Shown here: positions 1-6,313 of the stretch, in pieces
Position numbering within the stretch: position 1 is the first letter of the stretch
Layout: every line of letters begins with the position of its first letter
From: JAJPHF01 sp035293805
Lineage (GTDB): Bacteria > Chloroflexota > UBA6077 > JAJPHF01
Direction: 5' to 3'
DNA length: 19,648 bases
Assembly (NCBI GenBank): GCA_035293805.1
Contig: DATGMD010000083.1
Location: 1 to 19,648 of the forward strand
Translations under genes and position numbers: made by a program
Notes under the pieces: model-generated
The model's database searches: none
What the model saw: only the letters and a program-made list of their open reading frames with translations
What the model was told of the DNA's origin: nothing

Positions 1-140
1 GAGCGAAGGTGGCGATGGTGACGGCGATTGGGCAGCAGCACGTGGTGCTGGAAGCGGTGCAGGCGGGGGCGAAGGACTTCGTGGTCAAGCCGTTCCAGCC
101 GGAGCGCGTGCTGGCTGCCGTCCAGAAGATGCTGCGCTAA
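1..140 (+). CDS. cheY: CheY-like response regulator, C-terminal part only (cut by window edge)
   Basis: This is the last 45 codons of a receiver domain; the reading frame begins at base 3 and ends with TAA at 138-140. The translation contains the hallmark end of a CheY fold: a T-A switch position (MVTAIG), the AGAKDFVVKPF motif holding the conserved Lys of the phosphorylation pocket, and a final amphipathic helix ending KMLR. The protein stops right after helix 5, so it has no output domain, as expected of CheY. It lies 25 nt upstream of cheX and leads the chemotaxis operon, so it is probably the phospho-acceptor of the CheA encoded next and the substrate of CheX and CheC. The phospho-Asp is outside the window, so a stand-alone CheY is inferred from the C-terminus and context. 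The piece could instead be the end of a longer protein with an N-terminal partner domain. Confidence 0.85.
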   Translation, partial: AKVAMVTAIGQQHVVLEAVQAGAKDFVVKPFQPERVLAAVQKMLR

Positions 141-165
141 CCGCGCCGCGACGAGGAGCAACGCG

Positions 166-690
166 ATGACGACGAACACCATATTGGCGCCGGAAGTGGA
201 GCAGGCGCTGCGCCAGCCGCCGCGGGGGATGCCGCGGGCAGAGCACCTGGAGCCGTTCCTGACCGGCGCCCGCGAGGTGCTGGAGGCGGAGCTGGGCGTG
301 AGCGTCGAACGCGGTCCGCTGCGGCTGGAGGCGGGAAGCCACACCACCCAGGACGTAACGGCGATCGTCGGGATCACGGGGCGGCTTACGGGCCTGGCCG
401 TGTACGGCATGAGCCGCGAGATGGCGGTCGCGGTGGTCGGGCAGCTCATGGGCGCGCCGGTGGAAGAGCTGGACGACCTGGCGCTGTCCGGGATCGGCGA
501 GCTTGGCAACGTGATCACGGGGCGGGCGGCGACGCTGCTCGCCGAGCAGGGCATCGCGGCCGAGATCGCTCCGCCGGTGCTGCTCGTGGGCGCGGGGAGC
601 CGTGTATCGACGGCGGGGATTCAGCGGCTCGTGGTGCCGCTAGTCACGCCGTTCGGCACCCTCGAGGCCCAGCTCGCCATCAAGGGGTGA
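166..690 (+). CDS. cheX: CheX-type CheY-P phosphatase
   Basis: A 174-aa member of the CheC/CheX/FliY phosphatase family, which dephosphorylates CheY-P in the cytoplasm. The single signature motif (S/D)xxxExxN is intact as S108-GIG-E112-LG-N115, followed by the usual small-residue helix (VITGRAATLL). A single central motif and the TQDVTAIVGITGRLTG strand pattern match CheX better than two-site CheC. The first 25 residues are a Pro/Arg-rich extension before the fold starts at EHLEPFLTGAREVL. I chose ATG 166 because GAGGAG sits about 8 nt upstream (153-158). An upstream in-frame ATG at 28 would run through cheY in another frame and is unlikely. Met22 is a weaker alternative start. The gene stops 4 nt before cheA, so it is translationally coupled to it. 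CheX proteins often dimerise; nothing in the sequence tests that. Confidence 0.85.
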   Translation: MTTNTILAPEVEQALRQPPRGMPRAEHLEPFLTGAREVLEAELGVSVERGPLRLEAGSHTTQDVTAIVGITGRLTGLAVYGMSREMAVAVVGQLMGAPVEELDDLALSGIGELGNVITGRAATLLAEQGIAAEIAPPVLLVGAGSRVSTAGIQRLVVPLVTPFGTLEAQLAIKG

Positions 691-694
691 GGCC

Positions 695-2770
695 ATGGAG
701 CTGCATCTCGACGCGACGCCGGAGGAGCTGCACGTCTTCCTGGCCGAAACCACCGAGCTGCTCGACGGGCTCGACGCCCAGCTCGTGCGGCTCGAGCAGG
801 ATGGGGCCAGCGAGGCGCTGCTGCAGGAGATCTTCCGCGCGGCGCACACGATCAAGGGGTCGGGCGCGGCCATTGGCCACGTCCGGATGGCCCGCCTGAC
901 CCACGCCTGGGAGACGCTGCTCGACAAGCTGCGCCACGGCGAGCTGACGATCAGCTCGGCGCTCGTGGACCGCTTCTTCGAGGCGCTGGACGTGCTCAAG
1001 GTGCTCGCCGGCGAGGTGGAGACCGGCGAGCAGACGGACACCGAGGTGGAGAGCCTCGCCGCGGCGCTGGAGGCGTTCGCGGCGGGCGAGGCCGCCGGGG
1101 CGGCCGCGGCGCCGCCGGCGCATGCTCCCACGGCGATTCGCCCCACCATGCTGCCGGCGCCCGATGGTGCCACCCACCACGTGCTGCTCGGCTTCGACCC
1201 GGGCGACTGGACGGCGGTGCGCGCGCTCCAGGCGCTCCTCGCCCTGGACAGCGCGGCCGACGTGCTGGTCAGCCACCCGTCGCGCGGCGAGGTAGAGCAG
1301 GGCGCCGTCAAAGAGCGGCTGGAGCTGTGGCTGCGCTCGGAGAAGAGCGGGGCCGAGCTGCGCGAGCTGCTGGCAAACGTGGACGAGACGCGCGTGCTGA
1401 GCCTGCAGCTCGCGGAGGAGGTTAGCGCTGCCGCAGCCGAGGCCGAGTGGCCGGCGCCCGCGCCGCGCTCCAGCGAGGCCAAGGGAGCGGAGAGCCCGCG
1501 GCCCGGCGGTGTGCGCGGCGGCTCGACCACCGTGCGCATCGACGTGGAGCGCCTCGACAATCTGCTCAACCTGGTGGGCGAGCTGGTGATCGACCGCACC
1601 CGACTGCTGGAGCTGGGGCGCGCGCTGGGTGAGCAGATCGGCGAGCAGCGGTTGCTGGCCGACCTGAGCGAGACGACGCTCCACCTGGGCCGCATCACCG
1701 ACGAGCTGCAGGCCGAGGTGATGAAGAGCCGGATGCTGCCCATCGGTACGGTATTCAGTCGCTTCCCGCGCGTCGTGCGCGACCTGGCGGCGCGACAGGG
1801 CAAGCGCGTCGAGCTGGTCGTCGAGGGCCAGGAGACCGAGCTGGACCGCTCGGTGATCGAGGAGATCGGCGACCCGCTGGTCCACCTGCTCCGCAACGCC
1901 GTCGACCACGGTGTCGAGGCGCCGGCCGACCGGCTGGCGCGGGGCAAGCCCGAGACGGCGCGGGTGCGCCTGGCCGCGGAGCACGTCGAGAACTCGATCG
2001 TCATCCTCGTCGAGGACGACGGCGCGGGCGTCGACGCCGAGCGCGTCCGCCAGAAGGCCGCCGAGCGCGGCATGCTGACGGCCGAGGCGGCGGCACGGCT
2101 CTCGGAGAGCGAGGCCATCGACCTGATCTTCGCGCCCGGCTTCTCGACGGCGAAGGAGATCAGCGACATCTCGGGCCGCGGCGTGGGGATGGACATCGTC
2201 CGCACCAACGTGGAGCGGCTGGGCGGCTCGGTCGAGGTGCAGTCGGCGCTCGGCCAGGGCACCCGCTTTGTGCTGCGGCTGCCGCTGACGCTTGCTATCG
2301 TCCAGGCGCTGCTGGTCCGGGTGGCGGGTGACATCCACGCGCTGCCGCTCAGCTCGGTGACCGAGACGCTGCGCGTGCCGCTGCGCGACATCCAGCGGAT
2401 GCACCGCCAGGAGGCGATCCTGCTGCGCGGCCGCGTGCTGCCACTCGTGCGGCTGAACGCGGTGTTCGGCGCGGCGCCATCCGCCGCGCCGAACGGCAAG
2501 GACGCGCTGGTGGTGGCGGTGCGCGTGGGCGACCGGCAGGTGGGCCTGATGGTCGACGCCCTGCTCGGCGAGCAGGAGGTCGTCATCAAGGCGCTTGGGC
2601 CGGTCATCGGTCAGGTGCCGGGCATCTCCAGCGCGGCGATTCTGGGCGACGGCACGGTGGCGCTGATCGTGGACGTGCCGGGGCTGGTGCAGCAGGTGGC
2701 CGCGGGCCGCCAGGAATGGAGGTGCGCGGATGGCCGTGAGCAGGCGGAGCCGGCGTTCGCGCTCAACTAG
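695..2770 (+). CDS. cheA: Chemotaxis histidine kinase CheA
   Basis: A 691-aa cytoplasmic kinase that couples receptor arrays to CheY and CheB. Domains in order: Hpt/P1 (about 1-125) with phospho-accepting His51 in AAHTIKG; an Ala/Pro linker; a P2-like docking segment (about 155-240); P3 dimerisation helices from about 279 (RLDNLLNLVGELVIDR); an HATPase domain with N-box LLRNAVDHG (about 398-406), G1 box EDDGAGVD (about 440) and G2 box GRGVGMDIV (about 493); and a C-terminal CheW-like regulatory domain (about 531-670) that would bind receptors and CheW. All core catalytic boxes look intact and the length is normal for CheA. ATG 695 follows the cheX stop by 4 nt and has a GGGGTGAGG ribosome site overlapping that stop. 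The 3' end overlaps cheC by 41 nt. The cognate CheW and receptors are not in this window. Confidence 0.96.
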   Translation: MELHLDATPEELHVFLAETTELLDGLDAQLVRLEQDGASEALLQEIFRAAHTIKGSGAAIGHVRMARLTHAWETLLDKLRHGELTISSALVDRFFEALDVLKVLAGEVETGEQTDTEVESLAAALEAFAAGEAAGAAAAPPAHAPTAIRPTMLPAPDGATHHVLLGFDPGDWTAVRALQALLALDSAADVLVSHPSRGEVEQGAVKERLELWLRSEKSGAELRELLANVDETRVLSLQLAEEVSAAAAEAEWPAPAPRSSEAKGAESPRPGGVRGGSTTVRIDVERLDNLLNLVGELVIDRTRLLELGRALGEQIGEQRLLADLSETTLHLGRITDELQAEVMKSRMLPIGTVFSRFPRVVRDLAARQGKRVELVVEGQETELDRSVIEEIGDPLVHLLRNAVDHGVEAPADRLARGKPETARVRLAAEHVENSIVILVEDDGAGVDAERVRQKAAERGMLTAEAAARLSESEAIDLIFAPGFSTAKEISDISGRGVGMDIVRTNVERLGGSVEVQSALGQGTRFVLRLPLTLAIVQALLVRVAGDIHALPLSSVTETLRVPLRDIQRMHRQEAILLRGRVLPLVRLNAVFGAAPSAAPNGKDALVVAVRVGDRQVGLMVDALLGEQEVVIKALGPVIGQVPGISSAAILGDGTVALIVDVPGLVQQVAAGRQEWRCADGREQAEPAFALN
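2718..2724 (+). promoter_or_regulatory. Strong ribosome binding site for cheC inside cheA
   Basis: GGAGGTG lies 5 nt before ATG 2730, within the last codons of cheA. This near-consensus Shine-Dalgarno sequence decides the cheC start and implies a real 41-nt coding overlap between cheA and cheC rather than a later cheC start. Confidence 0.7.
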
Positions 2771-3389
2771 CGATCCCGCGTCGGACGCGCTGGCCCGGGC
2801 GATCCGCCACGCGGCCGAGCGCGGCGCGGCCGCGCTGTCCGAGATGACCGGGCGCGGCATCGCCGCCGAGGCCGTGGCCCTGCGCACCGTGCCACTGGCC
2901 GAGTTGTCGACGCTGGCCGGCGACCCGGAGCGCCCCGTGGTGGCGATCCACCTGGGCGTGGGGGGCGACGGCTCGGGCTGCATCCTGCTCGCGCTCAGCG
3001 AGTCGGCGGCCTACGAGCTAGTGGACATGCTGCTCGGGCAGCCTGCCGGGACCACGCGGGCGCTGGAGCCGCTGGAGGTGTCGGCGCTCGCCGAGGTGGG
3101 CAACGTGGCCGGGTCGTTCTTCCTGACGGCTCTGGCCGACGGGGCGCGGCTGGTACTCGCGCCGACGCCGCCCATCGTGTTCCACGAGATGCGCGGCGCG
3201 ATCCTCGACACGCTAGCGGCCGAGCTGATGCTGCTGGAGTGGGACGACGCGCTAGTGGTCGAGACCGAGTTCGCCTGCGACGACCAGGTCGTGGACGTGG
3301 CGTTCTTCATGTTCCCGGGCCCGGCGATGGTCCAGGCCGTCACGGAGGCAATGCTCGTGGGGGTGGGCCATGGTCGCCACGGCGAGTAG
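2730..3389 (+). CDS. cheC: CheC-type CheY-P phosphatase / CheD partner, one active site degenerate
   Basis: A 219-aa CheC-family protein. CheC normally has two pseudo-symmetric (D/S)xxxExxN phosphatase motifs. Here the second is intact as S118-ALA-E122-VG-N125. The first, placed by its following family pattern GAAALSEMTGR, reads D19-ALA-R23-AI-R26, so both catalytic residues are Arg. The N-terminus is also unusual: a basic Ser/Arg stretch (residues 4-12) before the fold. The middle (VAIHLGVGGDGSGCILLALSE) and end (ACDDQVVDVAFFMFP) fit CheC strands. Its neighbour is cheD, whose product CheC is known to bind in Bacillus and Thermotoga, so adaptation control with CheD is the likely role. It overlaps cheA by 41 nt and cheD by 20 nt. 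Whether the remaining site is active, or the protein acts mainly as a CheD regulator, cannot be read from sequence. Confidence 0.85.
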   Translation: MAVSRRSRRSRSTSDPASDALARAIRHAAERGAAALSEMTGRGIAAEAVALRTVPLAELSTLAGDPERPVVAIHLGVGGDGSGCILLALSESAAYELVDMLLGQPAGTTRALEPLEVSALAEVGNVAGSFFLTALADGARLVLAPTPPIVFHEMRGAILDTLAAELMLLEWDDALVVETEFACDDQVVDVAFFMFPGPAMVQAVTEAMLVGVGHGRHGE

Positions 3390-3864
3390 CGCGGTGGGCG
3401 TGGGCCTAGGCGAGCTACAGGTGGCGCGTGACGGCGAGCTGGTGGCCTACAGCCTGGGATCGTGCGTCGCGATTTGCCTCTACGACCCGCTGGCCAAGGT
3501 GGCCGGGATGGCGCACGTGGTCCTGCCGGCCGTGCCGGAGAAGGGCGCCGGGACCGCGCCCGGGAAGTTCGCCGACACCGCGGTGCCGGCGCTGCTGGCG
3601 GCCATGCAGCGCGCGGGGGCCGCGGCGGCGCGGCTACACTGCCGCCTGGCCGGCGGCGCGGCAGTGCTCGCCATCGGCGGCACCGGCAGCTTGCCGCCGA
3701 TCGGTCAGCGCAACGTCGAGGCTGTGAAGGCGGCCCTCGCCTTGGCCCGGGTGCGGGTACGCGCCGAGGACACGGGGGGCACACAGGGACGGACCGTGCG
3801 CCTGGACGCCGCGAGCGGCCGCGTGATGGTGCGGAAAGTGAGCGGCCCGGAGGTGGAGCTATGA
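3370..3864 (+). CDS. cheD: Chemoreceptor glutamine deamidase CheD
   Basis: A 164-aa CheD, which hydrolyses specific receptor glutamines to glutamate and is regulated by CheC. The fold signature is clear: catalytic Cys32 in SLGSCVAICLYD and His49 in AGMAHVVLP, with the family's Cys-to-His spacing of 17. The family's third catalytic residue, a Thr six residues before the Cys (T21 in Thermotoga maritima CheD), aligns with Ala26 here (ELVAYSLGSC). Ser28 lies nearby, but whether it compensates is unknown. The C-terminal half has the usual GGAAVLAIGG and IGQRNVEAVKAAL segments. ATG 3370 lies within the end of cheC, preceded by a G-rich GGGGGTGGG ribosome site. The stop overlaps the cheB start as ATGA. 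Identity is sure; full catalytic competence is not. Confidence 0.93.
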   Translation: MVATASSAVGVGLGELQVARDGELVAYSLGSCVAICLYDPLAKVAGMAHVVLPAVPEKGAGTAPGKFADTAVPALLAAMQRAGAAAARLHCRLAGGAAVLAIGGTGSLPPIGQRNVEAVKAALALARVRVRAEDTGGTQGRTVRLDAASGRVMVRKVSGPEVEL

Positions 3865-5105
3865 GCGACTTGTCGACCGGAACGCCGGCCGCGGCGCTGG
3901 GCGTGGCGGCCGGCCGCCGCATCCGGGTGCTGATCGCCGACGACTCGGCCCTCATGCGGCAGGGAGTACGGCGGGTGCTGGAGGTCGATCCGGAGATCGA
4001 GGTGCTGGACACCGCCCGCGATGGGCTGGACGCGCTGCTGAAGGTCGAGAAGCTGCAGCCCGACGTGATCACGATGGACGTCGAGATGCCGCGGGTGGAC
4101 GGCCTCACAGCCCTCCGCATGTTGATGGAACGGTCGCCGCGGCCGGTGGTCATGTTCAGCAGCTTGACGGCGGCCGGCACCGAGACGACGGTGCGCGCGC
4201 TGGGCCTCGGGGCCGTGGACTTCATCCAGAAGCCCTCGGGGCAGCTGGGCACCGGCTTCTCGGGCATCGCCGGCGAGTTGATTGCGAAGGTCAAGACCGC
4301 CGCGCGCGCGCGAGTACGCCGGCCCCATACGCCGCGCTCGCCCCACCCTCCCCACGCGGCAGGTGATCCGGCCCGACCGCGGGGGGCGGCCGGCGCCGGA
4401 CCGGCGTTCGGGCGCGCCGCCGCGGGCCCCGCCGGCGCCGGGCACTCCACGGCCGCGGGAACCGGGCCGCTGGCCCCGCTGCCCACGCTGTTCGGGAGCG
4501 GGCCAGCGCCCGACCGGCTGCTGGTCGTGGGCTCCTCGACGGGGGGGCCGCGGGCGCTGGCCGAGCTGCTGGCCGGGCTGCCGGGCGACCTGCCCGGCGC
4601 CGCCCTCATCGTGCAGCACCTGCCGGCGGGCTTTACGCGCTCGCTGGCCGAGCGGCTCGACCAGGGCAGCGCGCTGGCGGTGGCCGAGGCGCAGGAGCAC
4701 GACGCGCTGGCGACGGGCCGCGCGCTAGTGGCGCCCGGGGACTTCCACCTGAAGCTCGCCGGCTGCCGGGTGACGCTCGACCAGGGCGCGCGGCGCCACG
4801 GCGTGCGCCCGTCCGTGGATACGACGCTCGAGGACGCGGCCGAGGCGTTCGGGCCGGCGGTCCTCGCGGTGATCCTGACGGGGATGGGCGAGGACGGCAC
4901 CGCCGGGGCGCGCGCGGTGAAGGCGGCCGGCGGGGTCGTGCTCGCCGAGGACGAGTCGACCTGCGTGGTGTTTGGCATGCCGCGATCGGTGATCGCGGCG
5001 GGGCTCGCGGACGAGGTGGTGCCGCTGGACCAGATGGCGGCCGCGATTCGCCGCCACCTGGCCGCGCTGCCGGCGCGCGCCGCGAGGAGGGCAATCCATG
5101 TTTGA
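3861..5105 (+). CDS. cheB: Chemotaxis methylesterase/deamidase CheB
   Basis: A 414-aa response-regulator enzyme that removes receptor methyl groups once phosphorylated by CheA. An N-terminal receiver domain (about 20-140) has the acidic pair in IADDSALMR, phospho-acceptor Asp73 in TMDVEMP, and the FIQKPSG lysine motif. A long Ala/Pro/Arg linker (about 145-215) follows, then the C-terminal methylesterase domain with catalytic Ser226 (GSSTGGP), His253 (VQHLPAGFT) and Asp345 (GMGEDG). I chose ATG 3861 because the receiver begins shortly after it, it overlaps the cheD stop as ATGA, and GGAGGTGGAG lies just upstream. The open frame extends upstream to 3462, but that part is a cheD shadow. It overlaps cheR by 8 nt. 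The linker is longer and more low-complexity than usual, but no catalytic residue is missing. Confidence 0.96.
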   Translation: MSDLSTGTPAAALGVAAGRRIRVLIADDSALMRQGVRRVLEVDPEIEVLDTARDGLDALLKVEKLQPDVITMDVEMPRVDGLTALRMLMERSPRPVVMFSSLTAAGTETTVRALGLGAVDFIQKPSGQLGTGFSGIAGELIAKVKTAARARVRRPHTPRSPHPPHAAGDPARPRGAAGAGPAFGRAAAGPAGAGHSTAAGTGPLAPLPTLFGSGPAPDRLLVVGSSTGGPRALAELLAGLPGDLPGAALIVQHLPAGFTRSLAERLDQGSALAVAEAQEHDALATGRALVAPGDFHLKLAGCRVTLDQGARRHGVRPSVDTTLEDAAEAFGPAVLAVILTGMGEDGTAGARAVKAAGGVVLAEDESTCVVFGMPRSVIAAGLADEVVPLDQMAAAIRRHLAALPARAARRAIHV

Positions 5106-5916
5106 CGAGGTCGGCTACGCGTACTTTCTGCGCGCGGTGCGGCGCCTGACGGGCGTTGACCTGACGTGTTACCGGCAGGGCCAATTGCGGCGGCGGCTAG
5201 AGGCGCTGGTGCAGCGGGTCGGCGCGGACGGCTTCATAGAATACGCCCGCCTGCTGGAGCGCGAGCCCGCCCGCCTGCAAGAGTTCCGCGACTACTTCAC
5301 GATCAACGTCTCGGAGTTCTTCCGCGACGCGGACCGGTTCCTGTATCTGGAGCAGCGCGTGTTGCCGGAGCTGCTGGCGGCGCGGCCGAGCCTGCGGATC
5401 TGGAGCGCGGGCTGCTCGATCGGCGCCGAGCCGTACTCGGTGGCGATCTTGCTGAAGGAGCTGGCCCAGCGCGGCGCCCACCGCATCGTGGCGACCGACG
5501 TGGACCGCACGGTCCTGGAACGGGCGCGGCGCGGCGACGGCTACGGCCCGGCCGACCTGCGCCAGGTGACGCCCGAGCGCCTGGCCCGGTACTTCATGGC
5601 CGCCCCGGATGGGCAGAGCCATGCGGTGCGCCCAGAGCTGAAGCCGCTCGTCGAGTTCCGCGAGCACAACCTGCTGGGCGCCGCGCTGGGCGAGGGCTAC
5701 GACCTGATTCTGTGCCGCAACGTGGTGATCTACTTCACGGACGAGGCCAAGAACCTGCTGTACCAGCGATTCGTGGACGCGCTGCGGCCCGGCGGGGTGC
5801 TCTTCGTCGGCGGCACCGAGATCGTACGCGGCGCGGACCAGCTCGGCCTCCGGCCGGCCGGGCCGTCCTTCTACCGCAAGGAGGTCGCGGCGCGGCGGAA
5901 CGCCCGCCCAGCCTAA
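5098..5916 (+). CDS. cheR: Chemoreceptor methyltransferase CheR
   Basis: A 272-aa S-adenosylmethionine-dependent methyltransferase that methylates receptor glutamates. The N-terminal helical domain (about 1-80) ends in the signature TINVSEFFRD (68-77). The catalytic domain has the SAM-binding motif WSAGCSIGAEPYSVA (from W102), the ATDVD acidic loop, and CRNVVIYF (206-213). It ends with LFVGGTEIV and SFYRK, the usual CheR end, followed by about ten basic/Ala residues. No C-terminal receptor-tethering pentapeptide of the E. coli Tar/Tsr kind and no TPR repeat is visible. ATG 5098 overlaps the cheB stop by 8 nt and has GAGGAGG about 8 nt upstream. It is the last gene of the operon; the next plus-strand gene starts about 400 nt later after a separate promoter-like region. 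Confidence 0.95.
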   Translation: MFDEVGYAYFLRAVRRLTGVDLTCYRQGQLRRRLEALVQRVGADGFIEYARLLEREPARLQEFRDYFTINVSEFFRDADRFLYLEQRVLPELLAARPSLRIWSAGCSIGAEPYSVAILLKELAQRGAHRIVATDVDRTVLERARRGDGYGPADLRQVTPERLARYFMAAPDGQSHAVRPELKPLVEFREHNLLGAALGEGYDLILCRNVVIYFTDEAKNLLYQRFVDALRPGGVLFVGGTEIVRGADQLGLRPAGPSFYRKEVAARRNARPA

Positions 5917-5986
5917 GCGGCCGGTCCCGGTTGTGACGCAGTTCCGGTCGCTGCCGTGAACGGCCGGCCAAGCGCGTCTCCCTGGC

Positions 5987-6002
5987 CCGCCGTTTACGGC
6001 GG
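5987..6002 (+). terminator. Short hairpin downstream of cheR, weak terminator candidate
   Basis: CCGCCG (5987-5992) and CGGCGG (5997-6002) form a perfect 6-bp stem with a TTTA loop, 70 nt after the cheR stop. No T-tract follows, so intrinsic termination is doubtful. It may only be a GC-rich chance palindrome. Confidence 0.25.
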
Positions 6003-6057
6003 CGCCGTTGAGACCATCTAGTGTATATCCAGACTTGCTGTTCGGCGACGCAGGCGA

Positions 6058-6135
6058 CCGGGGAGCGCGGGCGTCTCGCCCGCCCGCCCCGGCGTCGGCT
6101 GCGCCGGCCAGGCGGCCGGGACGGCCGCGCTCCCG
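6058..6135. repeat. REP-like imperfect inverted repeat
   Basis: The left arm (6058-6078) contains GGGAGCGCGGGCGTCTCG and the right arm (about 6117-6135) is its near reverse complement, CGGGACGGCCGCGCTCCC; they match at 16 of 18 positions. The arms are separated by about 38 nt of GC-rich sequence. Position and form are typical of dispersed intergenic palindromes, but only one copy is in this window, so a repeat family is inferred. Confidence 0.5.
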
Positions 6136-6262
6136 GGCAGGCTTCGCTAACCCGAAGAGCTTGCTTGAGCTTGCACTAGGGCCAGCAGCTTAGCGCCGGC
6201 TGCGGGTTGCCGGATGGTTAACGAAATATGCCACCTGACCGATGCGGTTAATTCTGCTAGCG

Positions 6263-6271
6263 TGCTATGCT
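6263..6271 (+). promoter_or_regulatory. Putative extended -10 promoter element for the hybrid kinase gene
   Basis: TG-C-TATGCT (TG at 6263-6264, hexamer 6266-6271) fits an extended -10 element. It lies in an AT-rich island, about 43 nt before ATG 6314. No good -35 is seen at 16-18 nt. If real, transcription starts near 6278, leaving a short leader that contains the ribosome site and excluding the alternative start at 6242. Confidence 0.35.
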
Positions 6272-6313
6272 CCAGTCTGGCTGGCAGCACATGCCAGCAG
6301 TGGGGGCCGAGGT

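Larger units (their letters stand above)
5917..6313. other. Intergenic stretch between cheR and the hybrid kinase
   Basis: No gene is supported here. It holds a short hairpin soon after cheR (5987-6002), an REP-like inverted repeat (6058-6135), and a relatively AT-rich island (about 6205-6275) carrying a probable extended -10 element for the kinase gene. Small open frames on both strands (for example 6008-6193 plus and 6257-6583 minus) lack ribosome sites or family features. Confidence 0.6.

Noticed and set aside
640..2607. Long minus-strand open frames opposite cheA (655 aa, and 767 aa at 680-2983)
   Set aside because: They mirror the cheA codon pattern, are Ser/Arg- or His/Arg-rich low-complexity sequence without family motifs, and cheA is unambiguous on the plus strand.
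4300..4490. CheB linker as a possible repeat insertion like those in mutS
   Set aside because: It is GC-rich and low-complexity, but I found no clear long inverted repeat, and variable linkers are normal in CheB.
3011..4978. 655-aa minus-strand open frame across cheC, cheD and cheB
   Set aside because: Ser/Pro/Arg-rich shadow of three well-supported genes.
6242..6313. Upstream start for the hybrid kinase at ATG 6242
   Set aside because: It has no ribosome site, lies upstream of the likely -10 element, and would add 24 hydrophobic residues before a cytoplasmic receiver domain.
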